DNA of 64,000 nt from Lophius americanus (taxonomy: Eukaryota > Chordata > Actinopteri > Lophiiformes > Lophiidae): contig JBBDHG010000009.1 of the NCBI GenBank assembly GCA_037951165.1, forward strand, positions 6,475,001-6,539,000, written 5' to 3'. Under the pieces are notes generated by a model. That model saw only the letters and a list, made by a program, of their open reading frames with translations. It was not told where the DNA came from and did no database searches. Shown piece by piece: positions 53,801 through 63,604 of the stretch (positions are counted from its first letter, which is position 1; the number at the start of each line of letters is the position of its first letter). The position numbers and the translations under genes were made by a program.

Positions 53801-56662
53801 CATTCTAAATCAACCCATCAGCACCTGAAAATTAAAATGACTCAAGGCTAGGGAGAGAACAAAGATGTGTGGTTGGCTAATCTGACTTATGGCAAGAGAC
53901 AGCGTGTTTTGCAGGCATCTCTCACCCTATCAGTGCCTTTGTCCTTGGGAGGAAAAATCTTGTTGTTGTTTTTCCTAATTCTGAGAGTGCTCCTTCATCC
54001 AAATGCACTAAGCAGCAAATGTTTTGAATAGATCTCTACCAGTTTCTGCAGACAAAAACCAAAACAAACACCCCAACAGCCTTATTAAAGTCTTTGTTTC
54101 GTAAGGTATCGAGTAAAGGCATGTGTTTGATGGTATTCTTGCACATCAGCCACTTCAGGAGATCTTACTGAGTAATTGGAAGAATCTGTAGTTCAACAGG
54201 AGACATAGGGAGGGTTCTACTGAGGAGTTAAAGATAAGGAGCTGGATGATAGACGGTGAGAGGGCCAGGTGGTGACAGGAGTGAGGAACAGAAAGAGAGA
54301 TGGGAGAGGTTGAGTAGTCAGGATCAATGTTCAACTAGGTTCAACACTTTCCATTGAAATGAACATTTTTGTCTTGCATATTTTTTTTGTTTGAAAGTTC
54401 TCACCCCAAAGTAGAGATGTGAAAACTGAAAATGTGTTGTTGAAAGATATGTAAAGTAAGGAAAAAAATGTTGTTTATGTTTATGCCCAAAATCGAGGTT
54501 GTCATAACAGGTGAACTTGGCTCAAAATTATAATTACTAAAAACTAGAATAACAATACCTTGCATTTTCTTGTGTCCTTGGAGTAAGAACAATAACAATA
54601 ACACTAACTCATTACTCAACCTCTTACTTAATCCATAAAAATAGTTTTTATATAACAGGTCACTGAGTCCAGAGATTAAATGCTTTACAGTGTATTACTG
54701 TGGTGCAGTATATGTCTTCTCATAAAATAAATCTTATCCCAGCTTTTCAAGAGAAAGAGAGAAATGATAACATACTGGAGCTGAATTCATTCTGTGGCCA
54801 CAGTGCCTTTTGGCAAACGTTGCCACTGAATTCTAATGAGCTGAAACTTCCTTTACTTTAGTTTGAGGGCGTATTGCAACACCCATGCTGGGTTTTGAAA
54901 ATCCACAGCACCTCTGTTCCAGCCTTTGACAGAGGAGCACATGGTATTCAAGGAGCTGAGCACACGTTATATAATACCGAACCGAATTTACATTATCTAA
55001 GTGTGTGCCGTCATGCTCTTATGTCAAGTATGTGTATTTGAATCTAGTGGGGGTTTTTCCCCTCGATGGAAGTATTGCATTTTTAAATAGGCAAACCTTA
55101 TTCAGCGTAATAGTTGCTATTTAAAAGGGAAAGATGATGTAATAGAATGGAAATGTGCTTGACAGCTTGACAAAACTTTCTTCAGGCTCTATAGAAAAAG
55201 AGTAAGGGAAAAGAAATGTCTCTATTTGCTGTAGCTATTATGTACTCCAGATTAATGGGCCCCACTGTTTTCACTGTGGTTATCAATTATTGTTAGCAAA
55301 GCCGTCACCTTTTGTCAAGCCAGAAATATTTTATTCTGCTCTCCCTCATATCGTTCATTCTGCCGGGGATTGTGTGTTTATGTTACAGATAGACAGCAAA
55401 GATTTTCGGAGACGATGTCGGCCTCACACTTAAACCCAATTCCTCTCCAGCATTCTGTTTGATTTGGGGCAGTTTTATTGCCAAAAAAGATGATCGATTA
55501 CTATTCTTGTTATTTTGTCTTTGCAAACATTTTCAACGAGCTAAAGCTTATTGTGACTGGATGGTTGGTAGTTCTGATCCAAAGCTCATTAAGCAAGGGA
55601 TCACGTGCGTACATTCAATCAGCGTTACTGACTGAATACTATAATAATGATAGTATCTGTCTTATATGTTAAAATATTCCAGTTTAGACAGGCAAGGCAT
55701 TGTTTGAAAATTATTATTTTTATCATTTATTTTGGATCAGTTAGTGTGAAGGCTTTTTAGACAATTGAAATAACTTATGTATGTTAATCATATATATAAT
55801 TTATGCATGATTTATTTTTTCCCAGTATCCCCCTCTGAGTCACTCAATCTGCATCTCCTTGTTGTTATTTATGTCTTTTTCAGATACATTATTATTTGGC
55901 AATGATCATTTTAGCTTCAATAACCCCATTTAGAGAGTGTATTTAATGCTGCGTAGAGATATAATAATTATGTTCAATGAGTAGCAGATGAATTATTGAG
56001 TTTCCCTGCAGCAAGACATTAAGAGTTCAGCGCCCCCCTTCTTAGTGGAGTGATTCCATCCCCTTCTATTCAAGATTCCTCCTACATAAGGTTGTCCTAA
56101 TTAAATGTTTAGGAGCCTCCAGATTGTCTATAGGTGTATAGACAGACGGATGATGGGCTTTGTATTTCTGGAGATTTCTGCCTTCTCCCCGTTCTTTTGC
56201 ATAAAAGGTGTTGTCACTGTAAGCTGGCTGAAAAAGTCTTTCTGTGCCGCAAAGACTATCAGCACTGACCTTCATCTCAGTGGAAATTGAACTAAAGGAA
56301 CTGAAGACAGTGGTGTCCTATAAGATCGTGTCATTCATTATCCATACCACCTATCTAATTGTTTTTGCTGTATCTTAAATAGCTGAGGATTATTGACAGG
56401 TATATATATATGAAATTATTATTTTTATTATTATTATTATTATTATGAGATGTGATATCTCCGGGCCTGGGCCCGCCAATAATCAAAAATCAAAATCTAG
56501 TTAACTTAGATAATGTCTAGCTTTTGATCTTATGCATGTCATGTGCTTAAGTATAACATCAAATGCTAGTAGACTCTAACTGCTCAGTGTCCAAACCCAT
56601 GATGCCCTGTAGTCATAATAATAGTTTCATCGTTCAATTCAGATTTTTGACACAGATCAGAT

Positions 56663-56702
<40 letters not shown>

Positions 56703-59700
56703 ATTTAATTTATAATGCACTTTACATTTGGATCAAATCTCAAAGTGCTAAAATCATCACAGTTATCTTGACAGTTCACATTATCACAAGTGAGCTGCTT
56801 CTACCTTTGTCTAGAGTTTATCTGACCTCAATAATAATAACAACAAGGAGTGTCAAATTTTTGAGTAAAACCTCGTTTTCAAAAATGTTATTGGACCAGA
56901 AATTGCAGTAGTAGTATTCAATGTATATGTGAGATCACGAGCAGATGGTGAACAGCAGACATTCTAGACTGTTGTGGTCATCTCTCCTCTCTTGTTGTTT
57001 ACTTTTAACAGGCCTCTGGCACTGACTAATGAAAGTGGTGCACATGACTACCCTCACTAAAGCTGCTTTAATTTACATCTGACCGTTCTTCTTCATGCTG
57101 TGTTAACAAGAATTTATACATTTATTTAGATATTTATGTGTAAATATAGTTTTTCTGTATTGTGCACCGGCGATCTCTGAGAAATGCTCTCTCATTCTGC
57201 TCTCGACGACAAATGTATGGCAGAATGACAATGAAGCAGAACTGACAGGAATAGGATATGTTTCTGATTTAGGAGCACATTTAAAAGTAGTTTTTTTTCG
57301 TGAAAGGGTTCATGAATTGTGATCCCTACATTTTCTGTAATTATTTAGGGTAAGAAGAAAAAGTAGGTATGGATGAGTCTTTCTTTGAATGTATAGCTTG
57401 CATTACAATTAGATCAAACGTGAAGCTGTGTTTCACTTTAGTAAGATGATGCGGTTCTACCAGGTGAAATTCAACGATGCTATGTGTTTTTGTACATTGG
57501 TTTGTAATAGCCTGCCCTCAATACATACAGATACAATATGTTGACTTTGAATGGTCTGTGGTTACCAAACATTCTTTTCAGAGAGAATGTTTCAGATCTA
57601 CTTCCTCCTGTAAATGATAGAGAAACAACTGGACAAAGTATGGTGCCTTGCTTTGAGCAGGAGAGATAAAAGCCTTACCCCTCTCTATCCTTTTGCTCCC
57701 TCACCTGATAAGATAAGGGAGGTTACCTTGGCTGCTTGAAAAGAGCATCTCTAGTTCAGCAAAATTTTATCAAACCTTTGTTCAGGCTTTGTTCGGTTTT
57801 CTCCCCTCATATTTTTGTACAAAGCATGTAGTTTTGACATCCTCCTCCTAACATACTAATTATTTAGTCACAGATTTGAACTGTTTTTGATATGACTGTG
57901 TTCACACCTCGGTCCTACAACCTGTCAGTTTTTCAGTGGACACATATACAGGTAGTCCCCTGTGAGCCTATTCAAACCTCCTCTAGTCCATTTTTAATGC
58001 ATACAGAATGGACACATTTATTAATATATTATGTTTCAGACATAATTTAATGTCAAGGACATTTGTGGCTTTGTTCCAAACCCTTTTGTCCACTCTGACA
58101 CATATGAGCCTCTTTAGATATATTAAGCTGTCCGATTGCTTTGGCTGAGTTCACATCTGACACTGGTACATAAGCATATGCACAAAAATATAGGATTCAA
58201 AACAGCTGCATCTTGCTGTTTTCCACCTCTATGAATATTTTCAGGCATCTGGCTTTGTGTTTCCTCTGCTCTTCAGAATCCACTGTCTGGTATCACATGT
58301 ATGGCAAGGGCTCTTTGGTCTGAGGATATGTGCTCTCTGGACCACAGAACCCGATTTTGCAATGCTGTGGACCAAACTATAACTGTTTGGCTTTCAGTGC
58401 TATTAGCTTCAGCTAAAGGCAGTTCAGACCTCACTTCAGATCATTGCCCTCATAGATTTTTTGTATTAGATTTGTAAAAGTAAGGCAACTTATATTTTGG
58501 GTTTAACTGTGATTTGTTAAATTAAACCACAGCACTGATATCGACATCTTTCCAAGACACAAAATTAAGAGCGTGGTCATTTAACACTGTTTATTACACA
58601 TATTACTCTCCTCACACCAAACACATCACATCTTGTGTATGTTTTCTTCATTCTTTGCTGATATTTTAGGTTTTCTATTTGATGTGTTATCATAGCTTCA
58701 CAATTGGAGAAAAAAAGAGACAATATGAGGGCACATTCGTCAACCAAGCAATTTTTTTTTTTACTGTAAATTACATTTAATACTCGTCTTTTCAGTGCTA
58801 TTCATCAACAGTGAACAACAGTTGTGCCTTTAGCTCTATTGTTAACAATGTGCATTTTTGAACGGTGTAAATGTTAACAAGCTGTCTGACCTGAGTATTT
58901 AACACTATGTTGTCTGAAATCATGCTAGCATAAACCTTAAGTCTAACCTAGCCTCAGTATACTACATTAAATAATATTTAATATGCCAAGTTTTTTCAGC
59001 GCAGCATCAATCTGACCTCTATGACCCCGCTATTATTTATTCACTTTAGAATACTGCATTTACATACTGTATCAAAAATCATGCCGAGTTAGGGTAAGGA
59101 TGGGAATGGGACATTTGGAATTCTTTCATTTCCCCAGGGAAATTGATAACACTGCATAAGAAAATGTGATATGTAAATCACACTTAAGTGTTGATCAATT
59201 CAACACGTACTACATACTATAGCACATAATGTCTACAAAAAACATTAGAGACGTGTGCAGCATTGATTGGTTCCTATATTAGAAAAATATTGTAAGGACT
59301 TAGTTTCTTGTCTTCAAATAGATCTCATCTAAATTTTCTTTTATGTGATGGAAGTACATTAAAATATTTAATTGTAATGAGATAAATTGGACTGGGTTCG
59401 TCCTGAATAACACTGATTGTGAAGGAAGTAGTATAAATCACATGCTAGTCGCACACATTGAGGATATTGGTCATATAAATAGATCACATTGTGTTTCTGG
59501 CTTCAAACGACTCAGACACCATTTGGTACCCACTGCCTGGTCCTTTTGGCATTGATTTGTGTGAATGAGCTTGTACTGTCAGTCAAAGAGGTGCCTAGTG
59601 GTGAGTTAAAAGGCAGTGAGTGGGCAGGTCTGTTCATTTCTAGTTTAGAGACTGAAAAATAGATGCTAAATAATCTGCTGGCCACCTACCATGCAGCGAT

Positions 59701-62700
59701 GTCCCACACCTTAGAGTCTTATGTATCTGGAATATGAATAACAAAAATAATAAATGTACTATGCCTCAAGCTTTTTCATACACTCCAGGCCTGTTTAATA
59801 GCCAAATATGTGAGCTGATTGTTTGTTTTAATTATTATTATTATTATATAACATTTGCCTATTCATTAACACTGCGGCAACTAAATAATAGTGGTAAAAC
59901 ATATAGTTTCCACACATGTATGTCTCAATTTAATCCAAGCAAGCAAAAATTGTACTAAGGGGAACCATCAACTCTGTACTGACTGATGCCATTTGTTCTG
60001 TATGAAATAAGCTAGTTTGCAGTAAAAAAAAGGGTACTTTAACCTTTTGGTTGCAATGCTAGCAGTTTAATTACATTTGTGATGTATTACACCCTGCCAA
60101 ATAGTTTTCTAATGTCACTGTGCAGGAACATGTTAGCTGGTGAAAAATAAGCTCTGTCGGAAAATGTTATGACTTCTCTAAAACATCACTTTATTATTTG
60201 ATTTGAAAGCCAGTGTAATAAATTAAGATTAATGCAGCAGTGATTTTCAGCTAAAATGTTTTGGATTAAGAATTAGTGGTCGGTTAATGTTTTACAGAGC
60301 ACTGAGTGCTCATTCAGGTTCTCAGCTGCTGGCTTACCCCCGCTCCGAGTCCGAGAGACACCTTTGTTTTCTCCCTCATCATCTGGGAGGCTGGGAGATG
60401 AAAAAGGAAGTCCTCTGATACATCGCTGTAAAAATGAACTTTGTTATGATAGTGCCCACAGAGAAGCAAGGTGAAACTGTACAATTTCAAAACTGAATCA
60501 AAATTATCTTTATGCTCACTATACAGGACATTTAAATAAATATTATTCTTTAATACTGACCTCTTTCTGGAAGAGATTCATAGTCAGGGTTTTGGTTCAT
60601 TGTTTTTTGCCAGATTCACTCTGTGATTGATTCACAGTGTTTGTGTGCTTGACTTTTAGATGTCATTGTATGGGAGATCAGTCTGGGCAGCCTTATCATC
60701 TGTCCCCTGTAACCTGCAGCAAAGGCAGCGTCAGATCAGAAATAGGAATGGCGGATTTAGGAGTATTAGCTACGGCTTTAAGACTCTTAGTGTTAGGATA
60801 TGGTACAGCATCAAAGATTTCTCCCCAGCCACTGAACACGTCGGTATGAGATACAGATATGGGAATCCATTAAGAAAATTAAATGGATAATCCCATATAA
60901 AAATTATCAAGTTCATGTAAAGTGTCTGTTCAGGCCACATTGAGGTCCCTTTGTGCTCCCTATATTTGATTAACCATGCCAGAGAAAACAGTGTTGTAAC
61001 ATCACAGATAGGAATCATTCTCTTGATTATTGGGTGGATTGTGGAGCCAAAAACGCTGCAACTGATGATGAGACAGAATTTTATTTCTTTAACAGGCAGG
61101 TTAGACACAAGCTGGCAGAGCAGAGCAGACTCTTTCAGACAATATAGGGAAATTTCTGTTCTCTAAAGCCATAACAGTATTACGATATTAATGAAGAGCT
61201 CCGTAAATAATATATGTTAATTGATAAAATCTCATACCCCTTCTATGGCCTGTGGCCAGTGACTGTCAAGGTTAATTTGATTTTAGAGGGATTTTTGTTT
61301 TTGTCCTCAGACATTTAATTCAGTTGATATTATTTAATAAGCCTTTATACTGATAACGTTTTGCCTATATTACAGACAACTTTTTTCCAAAATTCTGATT
61401 TTTCAGAAACTGAGCAGAGGTAAAAGGAGGGGCTGTGTGGTGTACAGTGTTCACGCTTGTGGTCACAGGTACTTTTTAAGTTGTATGTACTGTGATATAA
61501 TATAGATGATCCAGTTGCTGATGAAAGACAATGAATACTCTTCAGTGAGGAAAATTGATTACAAAAAAGCCTACTTAAATTTGCTTCATACTTTGTTTGA
61601 AATCCTAATAGTGTCACTCAAAGAGAGCTGCCCAAATCTGGTCTGCCTGAGCATGTCTTGCTGGTTTAAGACCTAAGTATGGATTTCTCTGTCTGTCTGT
61701 ATTTGGACAGAGACATATGAATTAAAATTCAGAATAAATACATTCAGAAATTCCATAAATTGAGATTGAAGAGATTTAGGCCAAGACTAAGAATAATGAA
61801 GGTATGAGCATGGCGGGGTGAATGGTAAGAGAGTGTGCTATCTAGTTTGTCATGGGAATGAAACTGACATTACACTGATCAGCTGGGACTGGACACCAGC
61901 TGGAAGTCTGCAGGAGATGCCCAGCCATTATCCCCCACTGCTGCTGACCCATCAACTGAAGACTGTTGGTGCATAAGAGTCAAAAACCCGAGGTGATGTT
62001 TACTGGCCCCGATGTGCTCTACTGGCGAGGACTACATCAATATTTTGAATTAGTTGTAACATAGCATTTCTGATGTATTCAAAGTTAATCAATTATTATG
62101 AAGAATTTCAAAGCCAGCACCTGAAAAAATCGGTGACTGGGTTTTGAGCCAAACCTGACTGACAGAGCTGAAAGCAAAAGCAAAGGTTTCTAATCTGTCC
62201 AAATACTGCCGTATTAGACAATATCACCTTTTGACAAATCTAAAACTAAAAAAAAATTGTTTAACACAGAAACTTTTCAGCTTAATTTAAAAAACAAAAT
62301 CAATATGGAAACCTCTTGTTTGAAATAAAAAATGAAAATAGTGTTATTTTAATGAAAGGCTGACAAAAGGTTTGTTAAACATGTCATCTAAACGTCAAAT
62401 GACTATTTCACTTGCTGCATGCACTTTTCGCAAAAACTTTGATTGATTGTGTTTGATACATGCAGGTGAAGTATTATAGGTTTAAAACGCATAAGGACAG
62501 AGCCGGTCTAACAACGTGTCTGCTTTTTACGTCTCTTATGACTGCAGTTTATTTTAAACAACACATCAGCCGGCATTGTTTCAAAGCAAAGCTCAATCAA
62601 AGGAATTACAAACAATTGCTGCTTTTTTATTCTCAGTCTTTGGCTAGGTTATTGTGACTTCCCTGTCTGATGTATGAATTGTTCCCAACTTTTCTGTCTT

Positions 62701-62808
62701 CGCCTCTTTCTCTTCGCAGACATGGAACTCGGTGTGCAGGAGAGGTTGCGGCTGCAGCCAATAACGGTGTGTGTGGCATAGGTGTGGCCTATAATGCTAA
62801 AATTGGGG
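18218..62808 (+). CDS. furin: furin, proprotein convertase (gene span, 3' end off window)
   Basis: Six coding exons: 18218-18385, 42855-42953, 47591-47686, 49178-49306, 49431-49507, 62720-62808 (219 codon positions; vertebrate furin is near 790 residues). Furin is a type I membrane serine protease of the trans-Golgi/endosome that cleaves secretory precursors after R-X-K/R-R. Seen here are the signal peptide, the propeptide with a secondary KR site (residue 72) and a primary RKKR site (101-104), catalytic Asp150 (ILDDGIE) and catalytic His191 (HGTRCAGE). The residues DVYEDPTDPxF and DVNDGDADPQPRYTQ favour furin over PCSK5 or PCSK6. Fish can carry two furin paralogues; I cannot tell which this is. 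The exon 5/6 join creates a TGA at codon 190 (see findings), so this could be a null allele, a decaying paralogue or a sequence error. Confidence 0.9.
20766..20833 (+). repeat. (GT)n microsatellite
   Basis: About 33 uninterrupted GT/TG units in furin intron 1. The Cys-Val ORF across it is an artefact. Confidence 0.97.
21226..23319. mobile_element. composite DNA transposon with hAT-like ends
   Basis: Left end AGGGCTGCAACTACCAAATA with GATTAATCGGATAATTTTTT; right end complement reads AGGGTTGGACGATAATGAC, so short inverted termini enclose about 2.1 kb. The ends resemble abundant fish hAT-type non-autonomous elements. A Tc1-like transposase remnant lies inside, suggesting nesting or a mosaic. 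No clear 8-bp target duplication seen. Confidence 0.5.
22135..22425 (-). pseudogene. Tc1-like transposase helix-turn-helix remnant
   Basis: The two overlapping minus frames contain RAWRRYQETGQYTRR and GATTQQQDRCLLL then STARALQNDLQLAI, typical of the second HTH of Tc1/Tc3-like transposases. The frame has shifted and no DDE catalytic region remains. Confidence 0.65.
24470..24556 (+). repeat. fragment of an abundant fish dispersed repeat
   Basis: TTTTCTGTAACGGCTTATCC then GGGGTTGGAGTCTATCCCAG. Same family as 32285-32410 and 33935-33982 (CTTATCC..TTCAGGGTTGCGGG..GGAGCCTATCC). Only the opening segment is present. Confidence 0.5.
26463..27722 (-). mobile_element. L2/Maui-like LINE, 5'-truncated copy 2
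   Basis: The best-preserved L2 here. An open minus frame, 27544-26615, encodes 309 residues of the RT C-terminal half: CYADDTQIYI (catalytic YADD), EEIKVWMKNNFLQLNSSKTE, SSVTNLGVRFDPQLTFESHI, SRLDYCNSLLIGIPDK, LHWLPISTRIDYKISLLTHQ. In-frame sequence upstream adds GVPQGSVLGPILF; a small deletion near 27670 breaks the frame. Tail: ATTTGATCC..AAAGTGCATTATAAATT then (TTA)n. There is no 5' half or endonuclease, so it cannot move by itself. Confidence 0.9.
32285..32411 (+). repeat. internally deleted fish dispersed repeat
   Basis: Opens AACAGCTTATCCTGTTCAGG and ends ACTATCCACTGCGCCACTGT ACCGCCCC, the two ends of a repeat that is longer in other fish genomes. The middle appears deleted. Confidence 0.55.
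33935..33982 (+). repeat. short fragment of the same dispersed repeat
   Basis: CTGCTTATTCAGTTCAGGGT then TGCGGGGTCGGAGCC, matching the opening of the copy at 32285. Very short. Confidence 0.45.
36688..38381 (+). mobile_element. L2/Maui-like LINE, longest copy (3), RT frameshifted
   Basis: Plus-strand RT in at least four frames: 36702-37100 (ANYRPISKLPFLSKVLEKVV, FQSGFRSAHSTETTLL), 37067-37324 (LLDLSAAFDTVDHGILLHRL), 37327-37743 (HCYADDTHI; catalytic YADD kept) and 37873-38238 (HITPVLHSLHWLPISTRID). It ends AGCACTTTGAGATTTGATCC, then AAAGTGCATTATACATT and (TTA)n. It is 5'-truncated (no endonuclease) and broken by frameshifts and an early stop after RS at 37741. The left limit is approximate. 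Confidence 0.9.
38546..38665 (+). repeat. 30-bp tandem repeat, about four units
   Basis: Units start GAGCTGTATACAAGACAG at 38546, 38576 and 38606, with a diverged fourth. Each has GTATAC near both ends. Differences between units increase to the right. Confidence 0.85.
39709..40065 (+). repeat. 130-bp direct duplication, second copy split by an L2 tail
   Basis: GTGGTAGTTTCTGTGTAATA at 39709 recurs at 39839 (130 bp later). The second copy is interrupted after TGCTGCAAAATAC by (AAT)n plus the L2 3' end (about 39885-39970) and resumes at AAAATAACCTGTTTCTATTT near 39993. Confidence 0.8.
39885..39975 (-). repeat. L2 3' tail fragment
   Basis: (AAT)n, then ACATTTTATTTATGATGCAC and TTTACATTTGGATCAAATCT, the end of the L2 family. 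It is followed by a small AAATCT tandem stretch. Confidence 0.75.
42620..42679. other. 60-nt hairpin, 28-bp stem with two mismatches
   Basis: Arms 42620-42647 and 42652-42679 pair at 26 of 28 positions, with a TTAG loop. It lies 175 bp upstream of furin exon 2 in intron 1. It could be a pre-miRNA-like transcript, the core of a small inverted-repeat element, or a template-switch palindrome. Confidence 0.8.
42855..42953 (+). CDS. furin: furin coding exon 2: propeptide with secondary cleavage site
   Basis: 33 codons (57-89), acceptor CATGCAG, donor CAG|GTAAGA. It begins VFGDYYHFRHQAVEKRALSG. His66 aligns with the propeptide pH-sensor histidine (human His69), and KR at 71-72 aligns with the internal second cleavage site (human Arg75). 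The P6 position, Arg in human furin, is Gln67 here. The exon is 99 nt, so skipping it would keep frame. Confidence 0.95.
42954..47590 (+). other. furin: furin intron 2
   Basis: 4.6 kb, AT-rich, no exon recognised. Contains a retroposon tail (about 43980) and ends in a (TG)n tract at 47549-47578 directly before the exon 3 acceptor. Confidence 0.85.
43980..44055 (+). repeat. retroposon 3' tail fragment
   Basis: GTGAAGCACCGTGGGCTGAA then GGCACTGCTATATAAATAGT, the usual LINE/SINE 3' end motif of fish. Located in furin intron 2. Confidence 0.45.
47591..47686 (+). CDS. furin: furin coding exon 3: primary autocleavage site
   Basis: 32 codons (90-121), VLWAGQQVVKKRKKRDVYED then PTDPDFRKQWYL. RKKR at 101-104 is the primary autoprocessing site; mature protease starts at Asp105 (DVYEDPTDP, diagnostic of furin). 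The acceptor CCAACACCAG is preceded by a (TG)n tract instead of a good pyrimidine tract, and the donor is CTG|GTGTGT, so both splice sites look weak. Confidence 0.94.
47687..49177 (+). other. furin: furin intron 3
   Basis: 1.5 kb. It includes a 121-codon plus ORF (48541-48906), but that has no recognisable domain or splice support and is taken as chance. Confidence 0.85.
49178..49306 (+). CDS. furin: furin coding exon 4: catalytic Asp
   Basis: 43 codons (122-164) from STPAHQDLNTKVAWAQGYTG to HPDLISNY. ILDDGIEKDHPDL carries catalytic Asp150 of the subtilisin-like triad (human Asp153). Acceptor TATCTTCCAG, donor TAT|GTAAGC, both good, phase 0 on each side. Confidence 0.96.
49431..49507 (+). 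CDS. furin: furin coding exon 5: calcium-binding/substrate region
   Basis: 25 codons (165-189) DPEASYDVNDGDADPQPRYT then QRNEN, plus two bases (TG) of a split codon; acceptor TTCCCTTTTAG, donor AACTG|GTAATT. The family has Arg at the split codon (human N-R-H-G-T), expected as AG|A or AG|G. Here TG joins A from exon 6 to make TGA. Reading straight on also stops at once (TGG TAA). The intron before this exon is only 124 nt. Confidence 0.92.
51245..51462 (+). repeat. tRNA-derived SINE
   Basis: Box A-like AGCTCAGTAGGTAGAACGGT, box B-like GTTTCAAGCCC, then a core TTGGTCCTTGAGCAAGACAC TGAACCC shared by fish V-SINE-like families, and an (ATT)n tail at 51438-51456. It is diverged, so not a functional tRNA gene. 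Sits in furin intron 5. Confidence 0.75.
56425..56447 (+). repeat. (ATT)n microsatellite
   Basis: ATTATTATT units after a TATATATA run. It may be the end of an unrecognised retroposon. Confidence 0.7.
56664..56750 (-). repeat. L2 3' tail fragment with (AAT)n
   Basis: About 12 AAT units followed by ACATTTAATTTATAATGCAC and TTTACATTTGGATCAAATCT CAAAGTGCTA, the last ~50 bp of the L2 family. Confidence 0.8.
62720..62808 (+). CDS. furin: furin coding exon 6: catalytic His
   Basis: One base (A) completes the previous codon; then 29 codons HGTRCAGEVAAAANNGVCGI then GVAYNAKIG, plus one base. His191 is the catalytic histidine (human His194). Acceptor CTCTTTCTCTTCGCAG is strong; donor GGG|GTGAGT. Coding quality is intact, with near-identity to vertebrate furin, which argues against long-term pseudogene decay. 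The exon with the catalytic Ser lies outside the window. Confidence 0.95.
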
Positions 62809-63604
62809 GTGAGTGAAGCTTACAATGAAGAGTGTGATCGATTTTGGCATGAAATTACTTTATATGCACAATATAATTCACTTTCATTGTAGAAATTAGT
62901 TCATTTATGGACCACTAACTATCTTTTGCCAGCTCATTGACTTCCTATTGTTAAGGGACAAAAAAATCAATTGCAATTGAGAGCAGTAGCTTTTAATCAT
63001 TTTCAGCAGTTATTTTCTCTGCAAGTTTGCAGATTATGTCTTAAATTGGTCAGCCCGAACATTATAACCATTTCAATTTTCATTTTGAGATGTGATCATT
63101 CAAACCACATGCCGAGGTGATCTGGGACTCATTTGACCACACATCATTTTTTAGTGTAAACGTCAATGTGTCCTGATGTGTTCCGACTCTGACAAGGATT
63201 TAATAGGATAATAAGTTATCAGTGCTGGAAGTGATGTTTTTTTTGGCGAAAGCAAGCGTCTCTTGAGGAAAGTGGACTTGAGAAGCTTGCGCTCTCCAGC
63301 AAATCGCTACTTACCTTGTCCTGTAGGTCTCAACCGTTTGGATAGTCCATACATGTATATAAGCTCTGGAAACATCTTGAAGTTGTTAGGAAGGCCATGC
63401 CAGTTAGCTAAGCAAATCTGCCGCTTAACTGACATGATTGATAATATGTAGCGGAAATGACATAGGTAACAACGAAATCTAAACAGGAGTGGACAGATGG
63501 AGACATTCAAAGATGCAAGATTGACACAAGTGTTGATTGACTCAAGTGTAAACAGCGATGTGTCTCGCTTGTGATCCAACTGCCCAAAACGCTTTTTAAA
63601 ACCA
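62809..63604 (+). other. furin: furin intron 6 (start), no feature seen
   Basis: Begins at donor GTGAGT. Contains two overlapping short ORFs (63263-63451 plus; 63307-63669 minus) with no recognised domain; the minus ORF runs into the transposon fragment. No exon 7 was found before the window ends. Confidence 0.7.

Larger units (their letters stand above)
49508..62719 (+). other. furin: furin intron 5 (13.2 kb)
   Basis: AT-rich. Contains a tRNA-derived SINE (51.25 kb), (ATT)n at 56425-56447, an L2 tail (56664) and otherwise unremarkable sequence. I looked for a second version of exon 5 and saw none, but only by eye. Confidence 0.85.

Noticed and set aside
49506..62720. The furin TGA as a selenocysteine codon
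   Set aside because: Furin is not a known selenoprotein, the conserved residue is Arg not Cys, and the 3'UTR where a SECIS would lie is outside the window.
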